Part shown: positions 27,099-40,797 of the stretch, piece by piece
Layout: every line of letters begins with the position of its first letter
Position numbering within the stretch: the stretch's first letter is position 1
Assembly (NCBI GenBank): GCA_963978905.1
Contig: OZ022256.1
Coordinates: forward strand, 45,308,001-45,372,000
Direction: 5' to 3'
From: Trichostrongylus colubriformis
Lineage: Eukaryota; Nematoda; Chromadorea; Rhabditida; Trichostrongylidae
Length of the DNA stretch: 64,000 nt
Program-made: the position numbers and the translations under genes
Notes under the pieces: model-generated
Databases searched by the model: none
Told to the model about the DNA's origin: nothing
Seen by the model: only the letters and a program-made list of their open reading frames with translations

Positions 27099-28528
27099 GT
27101 GGCAACAGTTCTTCGTAGAGGAACACATTTCATTATCGGTTTCAACTTCATAGTACAACATCGGCAATAAGACAAGATCACAAGCCTACTCACTCTAAAG
27201 GACTCCAAAACATTAGCAGCGAGTGGTTTCGATCCACCGACCTCTGGGTTATGGGCCCAGCACGCTTCCACTGCGCCACGCTGCTGTGGTAACAGAATTT
27301 TTCGTAGAGGAACACATTTCATTTACGGTTTCAACTTCATAGTACAACATCGGCAATAAGACAAGATCACAAGCCTACTCACTCTAAAGGACTCCAAAAC
27401 ATTAGCAGCGAGTGGTTTCGATCCACCGACCTCTGGGTTATGGGCCCAGCACGCTTACACTGCGCCACGCTGCTTTGGAAACAGTATTTTTTGTAGAGGA
27501 ACACATTTCATTATCGGTTTCAACTTCATAGTACAACATCGGCAACTAGAAGAAATCCCAAGGTTGCTCACTGAAGATGACTCCAAAACAATAGCAGCGA
27601 GTGGTTTCGATCCACCGATCTCTGGGTTATGGGCCCAGCACTCTTCCACTGCGCCACGCTGCTGTGGCAACAGTTTTTCGTAGAGGAACACATTTCATTA
27701 TCGGTTTCAACTTCATAGTACAACATCGGCAACTAGAAGAAATCCCAAGGTTGCTCACTGAAGATGACTCCAAAACATTAACAGCGAGTGGTTTCGATCC
27801 ACCGACCTCAGGGTTATGGGCCCAGCACGCTTCCACTGCGCCACGCTGCTGTGGTAACAGAATTTTTCGTAGAGGAACACATTTCATTTACGGTTTCAAC
27901 TTCATAGTACAACATCGGCAACAAGAAGAAATCCCAAGGTTGCTCACTAAAGATGACTCCAAAACATTAGCAGCGAGTGGTTTCGATCCACCTCTGAGTT
28001 ATGGGACCAGCACGCTTCCACTGCGCCACGCTGCTGTGGCAACAGTTCTTCGTAGAGGAACACATTTCATTATCGGTTTCAACTTCATAGTACAACATCG
28101 GCAACTAGAAGAAATCCCAAGGTTGCTCACTGAAGATGACTCCAAAACATTAGCAGCGAGTGGTTTCGATCCACCGGCCTCAGGGTTATGGGCCCAGCAC
28201 GCTTCCACTGCGCCACGCTGCTGTGGCAACAGTATTTTTTGTAGAGGAACACATTTCGTTTACGGTTTCAACTTCATAGTACAACATCGGCAATAAGACA
28301 AGATCACAAGCCTACTCACTCTAAAGGACTCCAAAACATTAGCAGCGAGTGGTTTCGATCCACCGACCTCTGGGTTATGGGCCCAGCACGCTTCCACTGC
28401 GCCACGCTGCTGTGGTAACAGAATTTTTCGTAGAGGAACACATTTCATTTACGGTTTCAACTTCATAGTACAACATCGGCAATAAGACAAGATCACAGGC
28501 CTACTCACTCTAAAGGACTCCAAAACAT

Positions 28529-28600
28529 TAGCAGCGAGTGGTTTCGATCCACCGACCTCTGGGTTACGGTCCCAGCACGCTTCCACTGCGCCACGCTGCT
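28529..28600 (-). tRNA. CGU-anticodon initiator-type tRNA, copy 7 of 14
   Basis: Loop ACCGTAA, 3' flank cacaggcc; offset 2,065 bp from copy 6. Confidence 0.9.
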
Positions 28601-29091
28601 GTGGCAACAGTTTTTCGTAGAGGAACACATTTCATTATCGATTTCAACTTCATAGTACAACATCGGCAACTAGAAGAAATCCCAAGGTTGCTCACTGAAG
28701 ATGACTCCAAAACATTAGCAGCGAGTGGTTTCGATCCACCGACCTCAGGGTTATGGGCCCAGCACGCTTCCACTGCGCCACGCTGCTGTGGTAACAGAAT
28801 TTTTCGTAGAGGAACACATTTCATTTACGGTTTCAACTTCATAGTACAACATCGGCAACTAGAAGAAATCCCAAGGTTGCTCACTAAAGATGACTCCAAA
28901 ACATTAGCAGCGAGTGGTTTCGATCCACCTCTGAGTTATGGGACCAGCACGCTTCCACTGCGCCACGCTGCTGTGGAAACAGTATTTTTTGTAGAGGAAC
29001 ACATTTCATTATCGGTTTCAACTTCATAGTACAACATCGGCAACTAGAAGAAATCCCGATGAAATGCTCACTGAAGGTGACTCCAAAACAT

Positions 29092-29163
29092 TAGCAGCGA
29101 GTGGTTTCGAACCACCGACCTCTGGGTTATGGGCCCAGCACGCTTCCACTGCGCCACGCTGCT
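29092..29163 (-). tRNA. A54U initiator tRNA-Met, copy 5 of 16
   Basis: The only A54U copy whose leader reads gtggaaacagtattttttg; it is immediately followed by another A54U copy. Confidence 0.9.
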
Positions 29164-29282
29164 GTGGAAACAGTATTTTTTGTAGAGGAACACATTTCAT
29201 TATCGGTTTCAACTTCATAGTACAACATCGGCAACTAGAAGAAATCCCGATGAAATGCTCACTGAAGGTGACTCCAAAACAT

Positions 29283-29354
29283 TAGCAGCGAGTGGTTTCG
29301 AACCACCGACCTCTGGGTTATGGGCCCAGCACGCTTCCACTGCGCCACGCTGCT
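29283..29354 (-). tRNA. A54U initiator tRNA-Met, copy 6 of 16
   Basis: Second member of the only adjacent A54U pair, evidence of a one-monomer duplication. Confidence 0.9.
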
Positions 29355-31160
29355 GTGGCAACAGTTCTTCGTAGAGGAACACATTTCATTATCGGTTTCA
29401 ACTTCATAGTACAACATCGGCAACTAGAAGAAATCCCAAGGTTGCTCACTGAAGATGACTCCAAAACATTAGCAGCGAGTGGTTTCGATCCACCGACCTC
29501 TGGGTTATGGGCCCAGCACGCTTCCACTGCGCCACGCTGCTGTGGCAACAGTATTTTTTGTAGAGGAACACATTTCATTTACGGTTTCAACTTCATAGTA
29601 CAACATCGGCAATAAGACAAGATCACAAGCCTACTCATTCTAAAGGACTCCAAAACATTAGCAGCGAGTGGTTTCGATCCACCGACCTCTGGGTTATGGG
29701 CCCAGCACGCTTCCACTGCGCCACGCTGCTGTGGTAACAGAATTTTTCGTAGAGGAACACATTTCATTTACGGTTTCAACTTCATAGTACAACATCGGCA
29801 ATAAGACAAGATCACAAGCCTACTCATTCTAAAGGACTCCAAAACATTAGCAGCGAGTGGTTTCGATCCACCGACCTCAGGGTTATGGGCCCAGCACGCT
29901 TCCACTGCGCCACGCTGCTGTGGCAACAGTATTTTTTGTAGAGGAACACATTTCATTTACGGTTTCAACTTCATAGTACAACATCGGCAATAGGACAAGA
30001 TCACAAGCCTATTCACTCTAAAGGACTCCAAAACATTAGCAGCGAGTGGTTTCGATCCACCGACCTCTGGGTTATGGGCCCAGCACGCTTCCACTGCGCC
30101 ACGCTGCTGTGGCAACAGTTTTTTGTAGAGGAACACATTTCATTTACGGTTTCAACTTCATAGTACAACATCGGCAATAAGACAAGATCACAAGCCTACT
30201 CACTCTAAAGGACTCCAAAACATTAGCAGCGAGTGGTTTCGATCCACCGACCTCTGGGTTATGGGCCCAGCACGCTTACACTGCGCCACGCTGCTTTGGA
30301 AACAGTATTTTTTGTAGAGGAACACATTTCATTATCGGTTTCAACTTCATAGTACAACATCGGCAACTAGAAGAAATCCCAAGGTTGCTCACTGAAGATG
30401 ACTCCAAAACAATAGCAGCGAGTGGTTTCGATCCACCGATCTCTGGGTTATGGGCCCAGCACTCTTCCACTGCGCCACGCTGCTGTGGCAACAGTTTTTC
30501 GTAGAGGAACACATTTCATTATCGATTTCAACTTCATAGTACAACATCGGCAACTAGAAGAAATCCCAAGGTTGCTCACTGAGGATGACTCCAAAACATT
30601 AGCAGCGAGTGGTTTCGATCCACCTCTGAGTTATGGGACCAGCACGCTTCCACTGCGCCACGCTGCTGTGGAAACAGTATTTTTTGTAGAGGAACACATT
30701 TCATTATCGGTTTCAACTTCATAGTACAACATCGGCAACTAGAAGAAATCCCAAGGTTGCTCACTGAGGATGACTCCAAAACATTAGCAGCGAGTGGTTT
30801 CGATCCACCGACCTCAGGGTTATGGGCCCAGCACGCTTCCACTGCGCCACGCTGCTGTGGTAACAGAATTTTTCGTAGAGGAACACATTTCATTTACGGT
30901 TTCAACTTCATAGTACAACATCGGCAACTAGAAGAAATCCCAAGGTTGCTCACTAAAGATGACTCCAAAACATTAGCAGCGAGTGGTTTCGATCCACCTC
31001 TGAGTTATGGGACCAGCACGCTTCCACTGCGCCACGCTGCTGTGGAAACAGTATTTTTTGTAGAGGAACACATTTCATTATCGGTTTCAACTTCATAGTA
31101 CAACATCGGCAACTAGAAGAAATCCCGATGAAATGCTCACTGAAGGTGACTCCAAAACAT

Positions 31161-31232
31161 TAGCAGCGAGTGGTTTCGAACCACCGACCTCTGGGTTATG
31201 GGCCCAGCACGCTTCCACTGCGCCACGCTGCT
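31161..31232 (-). tRNA. A54U initiator tRNA-Met, copy 7 of 16
   Basis: Marks the start of the first 2,626-bp repeat copy; leader ttatcgg. Confidence 0.9.
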
Positions 31233-31910
31233 GTGGCAACAGTTCTTCGTAGAGGAACACATTTCATTATCGGTTTCAACTTCATAGTACAACATCGGCA
31301 ACAAGAAGAAATCCCAAGGTTGCTCACTAAAGATGACTCCAAAACATTAGCAGCGAGTGGTTTCGATCCACCTCTGAGTTATGGGACCAGCACGCTTCCA
31401 CTGCGCCACGCTGCTGTGGCAACAGTTCTTCGTAGAGGAACACATTTCATTATCGGTTTCAACTTCATAGTACAACATCGGCAACTAGAAGAAATCCCAA
31501 GGTTGCTCACTGAAGATGACTCCAAAACATTAGCAGCGAGTGGTTTCGATCCACCGGCCTCAGGGTTATGGGCCCAGCACGCTTCCACTGCGCCACGCTG
31601 CTGTGGCAACAGTATTTTTTGTAGAGGAACACATTTCGTTTACGGTTTCAACTTCATAGTACAACATCGGCAATAAGACAAGATCACAAGCCTACTCACT
31701 CTAAAGGACTCCAAAACATTAGCAGCGAGTGGTTTCGATCCACCGACCTCTGGGTTATGGGCCCAGCACGCTTCCACTGCGCCACGCTGCTGTGGCAACA
31801 GTATTTTTTGTAGAGGAACACATTTCATTATCGGTTTCAACTTCATAGTACAACATCGGCAACTAGAAGAAATCCCGATGAAATGCTCACTGAAGGTGAC
31901 TCCAAAACAT

Positions 31911-31982
31911 TAGCAGCGAGTGGTTTCGAACCACCGACCTCTGGGTTATGGGCCCAGCACGCTTCCACTGCGCCACGCTGCT
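31911..31982 (-). tRNA. A54U initiator tRNA-Met, copy 8 of 16
   Basis: Leader carries tttacgg instead of ttatcgg, a sub-allele shared only with copies 10, 12, 13 and 15. Confidence 0.9.
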
Positions 31983-32469
31983 GTGGCAACAGTTCTTCGT
32001 AGAGGAACACATTTCATTTACGGTTTCAACTTCATAGTACAACATCGGCAACAAGAAGAAATCCCAAGGTTGCTCACTAAAGATGACTCCAAAACATTAG
32101 CAGCGAGTGGTTTCGATCCACCTCTGAGTTATGGGACCAGCACGCTTCCACTGCGCCACGCTGCTGTGGCAACAGTTCTTCGTAGAGGAACACATTTCAT
32201 TATCGGTTTCAACTTCATAGTACAACATCGGCAACTAGAAGAAATCCCAAGGTTGCTCACTGAAGATGACTCCAAAACATTAGCAGCGAGTGGTTTCGAT
32301 CCACCGGCCTCAGGGTTATGGGCCCAGCACGCTTCCACTGCGCCACGCTGCTGTGGCAACAGTATTTTTTGTAGAGGAACACATTTCGTTTACGGTTTCA
32401 ACTTCATAGTACAACATCGGCAATAAGACAAGATCACAAGCCTACTCACTCTAAAGGACTCCAAAACAT

Positions 32470-32541
32470 TAGCAGCGAGTGGTTTCGATCCACCGACCTC
32501 TTGGTTATGGGCCCAGCACGCTTCCACTGCGCCACGCTGCT
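32470..32541 (-). tRNA. Initiator tRNA-Met copy, C41A allele, 1 of 3
   Basis: Plus-strand cctcttggttatggg. C41 becomes A, breaking the G29:C41 pair, one of the three G:C pairs that define initiators. CAT anticodon kept. Confidence 0.85.
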
Positions 32542-32658
32542 GTGGTAACAGAATTTTTCGTAGAGGAACACATTTCATTTACGGTTTCAACTTCATAGTA
32601 CAACATCGGCAATAAGACAAGATCACAGGCCTACTCACTCTAAAGGACTCCAAAACAT

Positions 32659-32730
32659 TAGCAGCGAGTGGTTTCGATCCACCGACCTCTGGGTTACGGT
32701 CCCAGCACGCTTCCACTGCGCCACGCTGCT
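32659..32730 (-). tRNA. CGU-anticodon initiator-type tRNA, copy 8 of 14
   Basis: Loop ACCGTAA, 3' flank cacaggcc. Lies just right of the C41A copy at 32,470, inside the 2,626-bp higher-order repeat. Confidence 0.9.
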
Positions 32731-33223
32731 GTGGCAACAGTTTTTCGTAGAGGAACACATTTCATTATCGATTTCAACTTCATAGTACAACATCGGCAAC
32801 TAGAAGAAATCCCAAGGTTGCTCACTGAAGATGACTCCAAAACATTAGCAGCGAGTGGTTTCGATCCACCGACCTCAGGGTTATGGGCCCAGCACGCTTC
32901 CACTGCGCCACGCTGCTGTGGTAACAGAATTTTTCGTAGAGGAACACATTTCATTTACGGTTTCAACTTCATAGTACAACATCGGCAATAAGACAAGATC
33001 ACAAGCCTACTCATTCTAAAGGACTCCAAAACATTAGCAGCGAGTGGTTTCGATCCACCGACCTCAGGGTTATGGGCCCAGCACGCTTCCACTGCGCCAC
33101 GCTGCTGTGGCAACAGTATTTTTTGTAGAGGAACACATTTCATTTACGGTTTCAACTTCATAGTACAACATCGGCAATAGGACAAGATCACAAGCCTATT
33201 CACTCTAAAGGACTCCAAAACAT

Positions 33224-33295
33224 TAGCAGCGAGTGGTTTCGATCCACCGACCTCTGGGTTACGGTCCCAGCACGCTTCCACTGCGCCACGCTGCT
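33224..33295 (-). tRNA. CGU-anticodon initiator-type tRNA, copy 9 of 14
   Basis: Loop ACCGTAA, but the 3' flank is the cctattcactctaaagg type with ataggacaag. The CGU gene has therefore been joined to a different spacer by recombination. Confidence 0.9.
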
Positions 33296-33786
33296 GTGGC
33301 AACAGTTTTTCGTAGAGGAACACATTTCATTATCGATTTCAACTTCATAGTACAACATCGGCAACTAGAAGAAATCCCAAGGTTGCTCACTGAAGATGAC
33401 TCCAAAACATTAGCAGCGAGTGGTTTCGATCCACCGACCTCAGGGTTATGGGCCCAGCACGCTTCCACTGCGCCACGCTGCTGTGGTAACAGAATTTTTC
33501 GTAGAGGAACACATTTCATTTACGGTTTCAACTTCATAGTACAACATCGGCAACTAGAAGAAATCCCAAGGTTGCTCACTAAAGATGACTCCAAAACATT
33601 AGCAGCGAGTGGTTTCGATCCACCTCTGAGTTATGGGACCAGCACGCTTCCACTGCGCCACGCTGCTGTGGAAACAGTATTTTTTGTAGAGGAACACATT
33701 TCATTATCGGTTTCAACTTCATAGTACAACATCGGCAACTAGAAGAAATCCCGATGAAATGCTCACTGAAGGTGACTCCAAAACAT

Positions 33787-33858
33787 TAGCAGCGAGTGGT
33801 TTCGAACCACCGACCTCTGGGTTATGGGCCCAGCACGCTTCCACTGCGCCACGCTGCT
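33787..33858 (-). tRNA. A54U initiator tRNA-Met, copy 9 of 16
   Basis: Start of the second 2,626-bp repeat copy. Confidence 0.9.
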
Positions 33859-34536
33859 GTGGCAACAGTTCTTCGTAGAGGAACACATTTCATTATCGGT
33901 TTCAACTTCATAGTACAACATCGGCAACAAGAAGAAATCCCAAGGTTGCTCACTAAAGATGACTCCAAAACATTAGCAGCGAGTGGTTTCGATCCACCTC
34001 TGAGTTATGGGACCAGCACGCTTCCACTGCGCCACGCTGCTGTGGCAACAGTTCTTCGTAGAGGAACACATTTCATTATCGGTTTCAACTTCATAGTACA
34101 ACATCGGCAACTAGAAGAAATCCCAAGGTTGCTCACTGAAGATGACTCCAAAACATTAGCAGCGAGTGGTTTCGATCCACCGGCCTCAGGGTTATGGGCC
34201 CAGCACGCTTCCACTGCGCCACGCTGCTGTGGCAACAGTATTTTTTGTAGAGGAACACATTTCGTTTACGGTTTCAACTTCATAGTACAACATCGGCAAT
34301 AAGACAAGATCACAAGCCTACTCACTCTAAAGGACTCCAAAACATTAGCAGCGAGTGGTTTCGATCCACCGACCTCTGGGTTATGGGCCCAGCACGCTTC
34401 CACTGCGCCACGCTGCTGTGGCAACAGTATTTTTTGTAGAGGAACACATTTCATTATCGGTTTCAACTTCATAGTACAACATCGGCAACTAGAAGAAATC
34501 CCGATGAAATGCTCACTGAAGGTGACTCCAAAACAT

Positions 34537-34608
34537 TAGCAGCGAGTGGTTTCGAACCACCGACCTCTGGGTTATGGGCCCAGCACGCTTCCACTGCGCC
34601 ACGCTGCT
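34537..34608 (-). tRNA. A54U initiator tRNA-Met, copy 10 of 16
   Basis: tttacgg sub-allele, 750 bp right of copy 9 as copy 8 is to copy 7. Confidence 0.9.
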
Positions 34609-35095
34609 GTGGCAACAGTTCTTCGTAGAGGAACACATTTCATTTACGGTTTCAACTTCATAGTACAACATCGGCAACAAGAAGAAATCCCAAGGTTGCT
34701 CACTAAAGATGACTCCAAAACATTAGCAGCGAGTGGTTTCGATCCACCTCTGAGTTATGGGACCAGCACGCTTCCACTGCGCCACGCTGCTGTGGCAACA
34801 GTTCTTCGTAGAGGAACACATTTCATTATCGGTTTCAACTTCATAGTACAACATCGGCAACTAGAAGAAATCCCAAGGTTGCTCACTGAAGATGACTCCA
34901 AAACATTAGCAGCGAGTGGTTTCGATCCACCGGCCTCAGGGTTATGGGCCCAGCACGCTTCCACTGCGCCACGCTGCTGTGGCAACAGTATTTTTTGTAG
35001 AGGAACACATTTCGTTTACGGTTTCAACTTCATAGTACAACATCGGCAATAAGACAAGATCACAAGCCTACTCACTCTAAAGGACTCCAAAACAT

Positions 35096-35167
35096 TAGCA
35101 GCGAGTGGTTTCGATCCACCGACCTCTTGGTTATGGGCCCAGCACGCTTCCACTGCGCCACGCTGCT
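35096..35167 (-). tRNA. Initiator tRNA-Met copy, C41A allele, 2 of 3
   Basis: Counterpart of 32,470 at exactly 2,626 bp; confirms that the period carries a private mutation. Confidence 0.85.
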
Positions 35168-35284
35168 GTGGTAACAGAATTTTTCGTAGAGGAACACATT
35201 TCATTTACGGTTTCAACTTCATAGTACAACATCGGCAATAAGACAAGATCACAGGCCTACTCACTCTAAAGGACTCCAAAACAT

Positions 35285-35356
35285 TAGCAGCGAGTGGTTT
35301 CGATCCACCGACCTCTGGGTTACGGTCCCAGCACGCTTCCACTGCGCCACGCTGCT
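35285..35356 (-). tRNA. CGU-anticodon initiator-type tRNA, copy 10 of 14
   Basis: Counterpart of copy 8, 2,626 bp on; cacaggcc flank. Confidence 0.9.
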
Positions 35357-35849
35357 GTGGCAACAGTTTTTCGTAGAGGAACACATTTCATTATCGATTT
35401 CAACTTCATAGTACAACATCGGCAACTAGAAGAAATCCCAAGGTTGCTCACTGAAGATGACTCCAAAACATTAGCAGCGAGTGGTTTCGATCCACCGACC
35501 TCAGGGTTATGGGCCCAGCACGCTTCCACTGCGCCACGCTGCTGTGGTAACAGAATTTTTCGTAGAGGAACACATTTCATTTACGGTTTCAACTTCATAG
35601 TACAACATCGGCAATAAGACAAGATCACAAGCCTACTCATTCTAAAGGACTCCAAAACATTAGCAGCGAGTGGTTTCGATCCACCGACCTCAGGGTTATG
35701 GGCCCAGCACGCTTCCACTGCGCCACGCTGCTGTGGCAACAGTATTTTTTGTAGAGGAACACATTTCATTTACGGTTTCAACTTCATAGTACAACATCGG
35801 CAATAGGACAAGATCACAAGCCTATTCACTCTAAAGGACTCCAAAACAT

Positions 35850-35921
35850 TAGCAGCGAGTGGTTTCGATCCACCGACCTCTGGGTTACGGTCCCAGCACG
35901 CTTCCACTGCGCCACGCTGCT
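35850..35921 (-). tRNA. CGU-anticodon initiator-type tRNA, copy 11 of 14
   Basis: Counterpart of copy 9 with the recombined cctattc flank, 2,626 bp on. Confidence 0.9.
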
Positions 35922-36412
35922 GTGGCAACAGTTTTTCGTAGAGGAACACATTTCATTATCGATTTCAACTTCATAGTACAACATCGGCAACTAGAAGAAA
36001 TCCCAAGGTTGCTCACTGAAGATGACTCCAAAACATTAGCAGCGAGTGGTTTCGATCCACCGACCTCAGGGTTATGGGCCCAGCACGCTTCCACTGCGCC
36101 ACGCTGCTGTGGTAACAGAATTTTTCGTAGAGGAACACATTTCATTTACGGTTTCAACTTCATAGTACAACATCGGCAACTAGAAGAAATCCCAAGGTTG
36201 CTCACTAAAGATGACTCCAAAACATTAGCAGCGAGTGGTTTCGATCCACCTCTGAGTTATGGGACCAGCACGCTTCCACTGCGCCACGCTGCTGTGGAAA
36301 CAGTATTTTTTGTAGAGGAACACATTTCATTATCGGTTTCAACTTCATAGTACAACATCGGCAACTAGAAGAAATCCCGATGAAATGCTCACTGAAGGTG
36401 ACTCCAAAACAT

Positions 36413-36484
36413 TAGCAGCGAGTGGTTTCGAACCACCGACCTCTGGGTTATGGGCCCAGCACGCTTCCACTGCGCCACGCTGCT
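36413..36484 (-). tRNA. A54U initiator tRNA-Met, copy 11 of 16
   Basis: Start of the third, enlarged repeat copy. Confidence 0.9.
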
Positions 36485-37162
36485 GTGGCAACAGTTCTTC
36501 GTAGAGGAACACATTTCATTATCGGTTTCAACTTCATAGTACAACATCGGCAACAAGAAGAAATCCCAAGGTTGCTCACTAAAGATGACTCCAAAACATT
36601 AGCAGCGAGTGGTTTCGATCCACCTCTGAGTTATGGGACCAGCACGCTTCCACTGCGCCACGCTGCTGTGGCAACAGTTCTTCGTAGAGGAACACATTTC
36701 ATTATCGGTTTCAACTTCATAGTACAACATCGGCAACTAGAAGAAATCCCAAGGTTGCTCACTGAAGATGACTCCAAAACATTAGCAGCGAGTGGTTTCG
36801 ATCCACCGGCCTCAGGGTTATGGGCCCAGCACGCTTCCACTGCGCCACGCTGCTGTGGCAACAGTATTTTTTGTAGAGGAACACATTTCGTTTACGGTTT
36901 CAACTTCATAGTACAACATCGGCAATAAGACAAGATCACAAGCCTACTCACTCTAAAGGACTCCAAAACATTAGCAGCGAGTGGTTTCGATCCACCGACC
37001 TCTGGGTTATGGGCCCAGCACGCTTCCACTGCGCCACGCTGCTGTGGCAACAGTATTTTTTGTAGAGGAACACATTTCATTATCGGTTTCAACTTCATAG
37101 TACAACATCGGCAACTAGAAGAAATCCCGATGAAATGCTCACTGAAGGTGACTCCAAAACAT

Positions 37163-37234
37163 TAGCAGCGAGTGGTTTCGAACCACCGACCTCTGGGTTA
37201 TGGGCCCAGCACGCTTCCACTGCGCCACGCTGCT
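37163..37234 (-). tRNA. A54U initiator tRNA-Met, copy 12 of 16
   Basis: tttacgg sub-allele; duplicated 937 bp further on. Confidence 0.9.
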
Positions 37235-38099
37235 GTGGCAACAGTTCTTCGTAGAGGAACACATTTCATTTACGGTTTCAACTTCATAGTACAACATCGG
37301 CAACAAGAAGAAATCCCAAGGTTGCTCACTAAAGATGACTCCAAAACATTAGCAGCGAGTGGTTTCGATCCACCTCTGAGTTATGGGACCAGCACGCTTC
37401 CACTGCGCCACGCTGCTGTGGCAACAGTTCTTCGTAGAGGAACACATTTCATTATCGGTTTCAACTTCATAGTACAACATCGGCAACTAGAAGAAATCCC
37501 AAGGTTGCTCACTGAAGATGACTCCAAAACATTAGCAGCGAGTGGTTTCGATCCACCGGCCTCAGGGTTATGGGCCCAGCACGCTTCCACTGCGCCACGC
37601 TGCTGTGGCAACAGTTCTTCGTAGAGGAACACATTTCATTATCGGTTTCAACTTCATAGTACAACATCGGCAACTAGAAGAAATCCCAAGGTTGCTCACT
37701 GAAGATGACTCCAAAACATTAGCAGCGAGTGGTTTCGATCCACCGGCCTCAGGGTTATGGGCCCAGCACGCTTCCACTGCGCCACGCTGCTGTGGCAACA
37801 GTATTTTTTGTAGAGGAACACATTTCGTTTACGGTTTCAACTTCATAGTACAACATCGGCAATAAGACAAGATCACAAGCCTACTCACTCTAAAGGACTC
37901 CAAAACATTAGCAGCGAGTGGTTTCGATCCACCGACCTCTGGGTTATGGGCCCAGCACGCTTCCACTGCGCCACGCTGCTGTGGCAACAGTATTTTTTGT
38001 AGAGGAACACATTTCATTATCGGTTTCAACTTCATAGTACAACATCGGCAACTAGAAGAAATCCCGATGAAATGCTCACTGAAGGTGACTCCAAAACAT

Positions 38100-38171
38100 T
38101 AGCAGCGAGTGGTTTCGAACCACCGACCTCTGGGTTATGGGCCCAGCACGCTTCCACTGCGCCACGCTGCT
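38100..38171 (-). tRNA. A54U initiator tRNA-Met, copy 13 of 16
   Basis: The 937-bp (5-monomer) duplicate of copy 12. Confidence 0.9.
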
Positions 38172-38658
38172 GTGGCAACAGTTCTTCGTAGAGGAACACA
38201 TTTCATTTACGGTTTCAACTTCATAGTACAACATCGGCAACAAGAAGAAATCCCAAGGTTGCTCACTAAAGATGACTCCAAAACATTAGCAGCGAGTGGT
38301 TTCGATCCACCTCTGAGTTATGGGACCAGCACGCTTCCACTGCGCCACGCTGCTGTGGCAACAGTTCTTCGTAGAGGAACACATTTCATTATCGGTTTCA
38401 ACTTCATAGTACAACATCGGCAACTAGAAGAAATCCCAAGGTTGCTCACTGAAGATGACTCCAAAACATTAGCAGCGAGTGGTTTCGATCCACCGGCCTC
38501 AGGGTTATGGGCCCAGCACGCTTCCACTGCGCCACGCTGCTGTGGCAACAGTATTTTTTGTAGAGGAACACATTTCGTTTACGGTTTCAACTTCATAGTA
38601 CAACATCGGCAATAAGACAAGATCACAAGCCTACTCACTCTAAAGGACTCCAAAACAT

Positions 38659-38730
38659 TAGCAGCGAGTGGTTTCGATCCACCGACCTCTTGGTTATGGG
38701 CCCAGCACGCTTCCACTGCGCCACGCTGCT
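38659..38730 (-). tRNA. Initiator tRNA-Met copy, C41A allele, 3 of 3
   Basis: Third counterpart, displaced by the 937-bp internal duplication. The fourth repeat copy has the normal base at this place. Confidence 0.85.
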
Positions 38731-38847
38731 GTGGTAACAGAATTTTTCGTAGAGGAACACATTTCATTTACGGTTTCAACTTCATAGTACAACATCGGCA
38801 ATAAGACAAGATCACAGGCCTACTCACTCTAAAGGACTCCAAAACAT

Positions 38848-38919
38848 TAGCAGCGAGTGGTTTCGATCCACCGACCTCTGGGTTACGGTCCCAGCACGCT
38901 TCCACTGCGCCACGCTGCT
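38848..38919 (-). tRNA. CGU-anticodon initiator-type tRNA, copy 12 of 14
   Basis: Third counterpart of copy 8; offset 3,563 bp because five extra monomers are inserted in this repeat copy. Confidence 0.9.
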
Positions 38920-39412
38920 GTGGCAACAGTTTTTCGTAGAGGAACACATTTCATTATCGATTTCAACTTCATAGTACAACATCGGCAACTAGAAGAAATC
39001 CCAAGGTTGCTCACTGAAGATGACTCCAAAACATTAGCAGCGAGTGGTTTCGATCCACCGACCTCAGGGTTATGGGCCCAGCACGCTTCCACTGCGCCAC
39101 GCTGCTGTGGTAACAGAATTTTTCGTAGAGGAACACATTTCATTTACGGTTTCAACTTCATAGTACAACATCGGCAATAAGACAAGATCACAAGCCTACT
39201 CATTCTAAAGGACTCCAAAACATTAGCAGCGAGTGGTTTCGATCCACCGACCTCAGGGTTATGGGCCCAGCACGCTTCCACTGCGCCACGCTGCTGTGGC
39301 AACAGTATTTTTTGTAGAGGAACACATTTCATTTACGGTTTCAACTTCATAGTACAACATCGGCAATAGGACAAGATCACAAGCCTATTCACTCTAAAGG
39401 ACTCCAAAACAT

Positions 39413-39484
39413 TAGCAGCGAGTGGTTTCGATCCACCGACCTCTGGGTTACGGTCCCAGCACGCTTCCACTGCGCCACGCTGCT
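39413..39484 (-). tRNA. CGU-anticodon initiator-type tRNA, copy 13 of 14
   Basis: Third copy with the recombined cctattc flank. Confidence 0.9.
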
Positions 39485-39975
39485 GTGGCAACAGTTTTTC
39501 GTAGAGGAACACATTTCATTATCGATTTCAACTTCATAGTACAACATCGGCAACTAGAAGAAATCCCAAGGTTGCTCACTGAAGATGACTCCAAAACATT
39601 AGCAGCGAGTGGTTTCGATCCACCGACCTCAGGGTTATGGGCCCAGCACGCTTCCACTGCGCCACGCTGCTGTGGTAACAGAATTTTTCGTAGAGGAACA
39701 CATTTCATTTACGGTTTCAACTTCATAGTACAACATCGGCAACTAGAAGAAATCCCAAGGTTGCTCACTAAAGATGACTCCAAAACATTAGCAGCGAGTG
39801 GTTTCGATCCACCTCTGAGTTATGGGACCAGCACGCTTCCACTGCGCCACGCTGCTGTGGAAACAGTATTTTTTGTAGAGGAACACATTTCATTATCGGT
39901 TTCAACTTCATAGTACAACATCGGCAACTAGAAGAAATCCCGATGAAATGCTCACTGAAGGTGACTCCAAAACAT

Positions 39976-40047
39976 TAGCAGCGAGTGGTTTCGAACCACC
40001 GACCTCTGGGTTATGGGCCCAGCACGCTTCCACTGCGCCACGCTGCT
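39976..40047 (-). tRNA. A54U initiator tRNA-Met, copy 14 of 16
   Basis: Start of the fourth, incomplete repeat copy. Confidence 0.9.
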
Positions 40048-40725
40048 GTGGCAACAGTTCTTCGTAGAGGAACACATTTCATTATCGGTTTCAACTTCAT
40101 AGTACAACATCGGCAACAAGAAGAAATCCCAAGGTTGCTCACTAAAGATGACTCCAAAACATTAGCAGCGAGTGGTTTCGATCCACCTCTGAGTTATGGG
40201 ACCAGCACGCTTCCACTGCGCCACGCTGCTGTGGCAACAGTTCTTCGTAGAGGAACACATTTCATTATCGGTTTCAACTTCATAGTACAACATCGGCAAC
40301 TAGAAGAAATCCCAAGGTTGCTCACTGAAGATGACTCCAAAACATTAGCAGCGAGTGGTTTCGATCCACCGGCCTCAGGGTTATGGGCCCAGCACGCTTC
40401 CACTGCGCCACGCTGCTGTGGCAACAGTATTTTTTGTAGAGGAACACATTTCGTTTACGGTTTCAACTTCATAGTACAACATCGGCAATAAGACAAGATC
40501 ACAAGCCTACTCACTCTAAAGGACTCCAAAACATTAGCAGCGAGTGGTTTCGATCCACCGACCTCTGGGTTATGGGCCCAGCACGCTTCCACTGCGCCAC
40601 GCTGCTGTGGCAACAGTATTTTTTGTAGAGGAACACATTTCATTATCGGTTTCAACTTCATAGTACAACATCGGCAACTAGAAGAAATCCCGATGAAATG
40701 CTCACTGAAGGTGACTCCAAAACAT

Positions 40726-40797
40726 TAGCAGCGAGTGGTTTCGAACCACCGACCTCTGGGTTATGGGCCCAGCACGCTTCCACTGCGCCACGCTGCT
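40726..40797 (-). tRNA. A54U initiator tRNA-Met, copy 15 of 16
   Basis: Last copy with the tttacgg leader sub-allele. Confidence 0.9.
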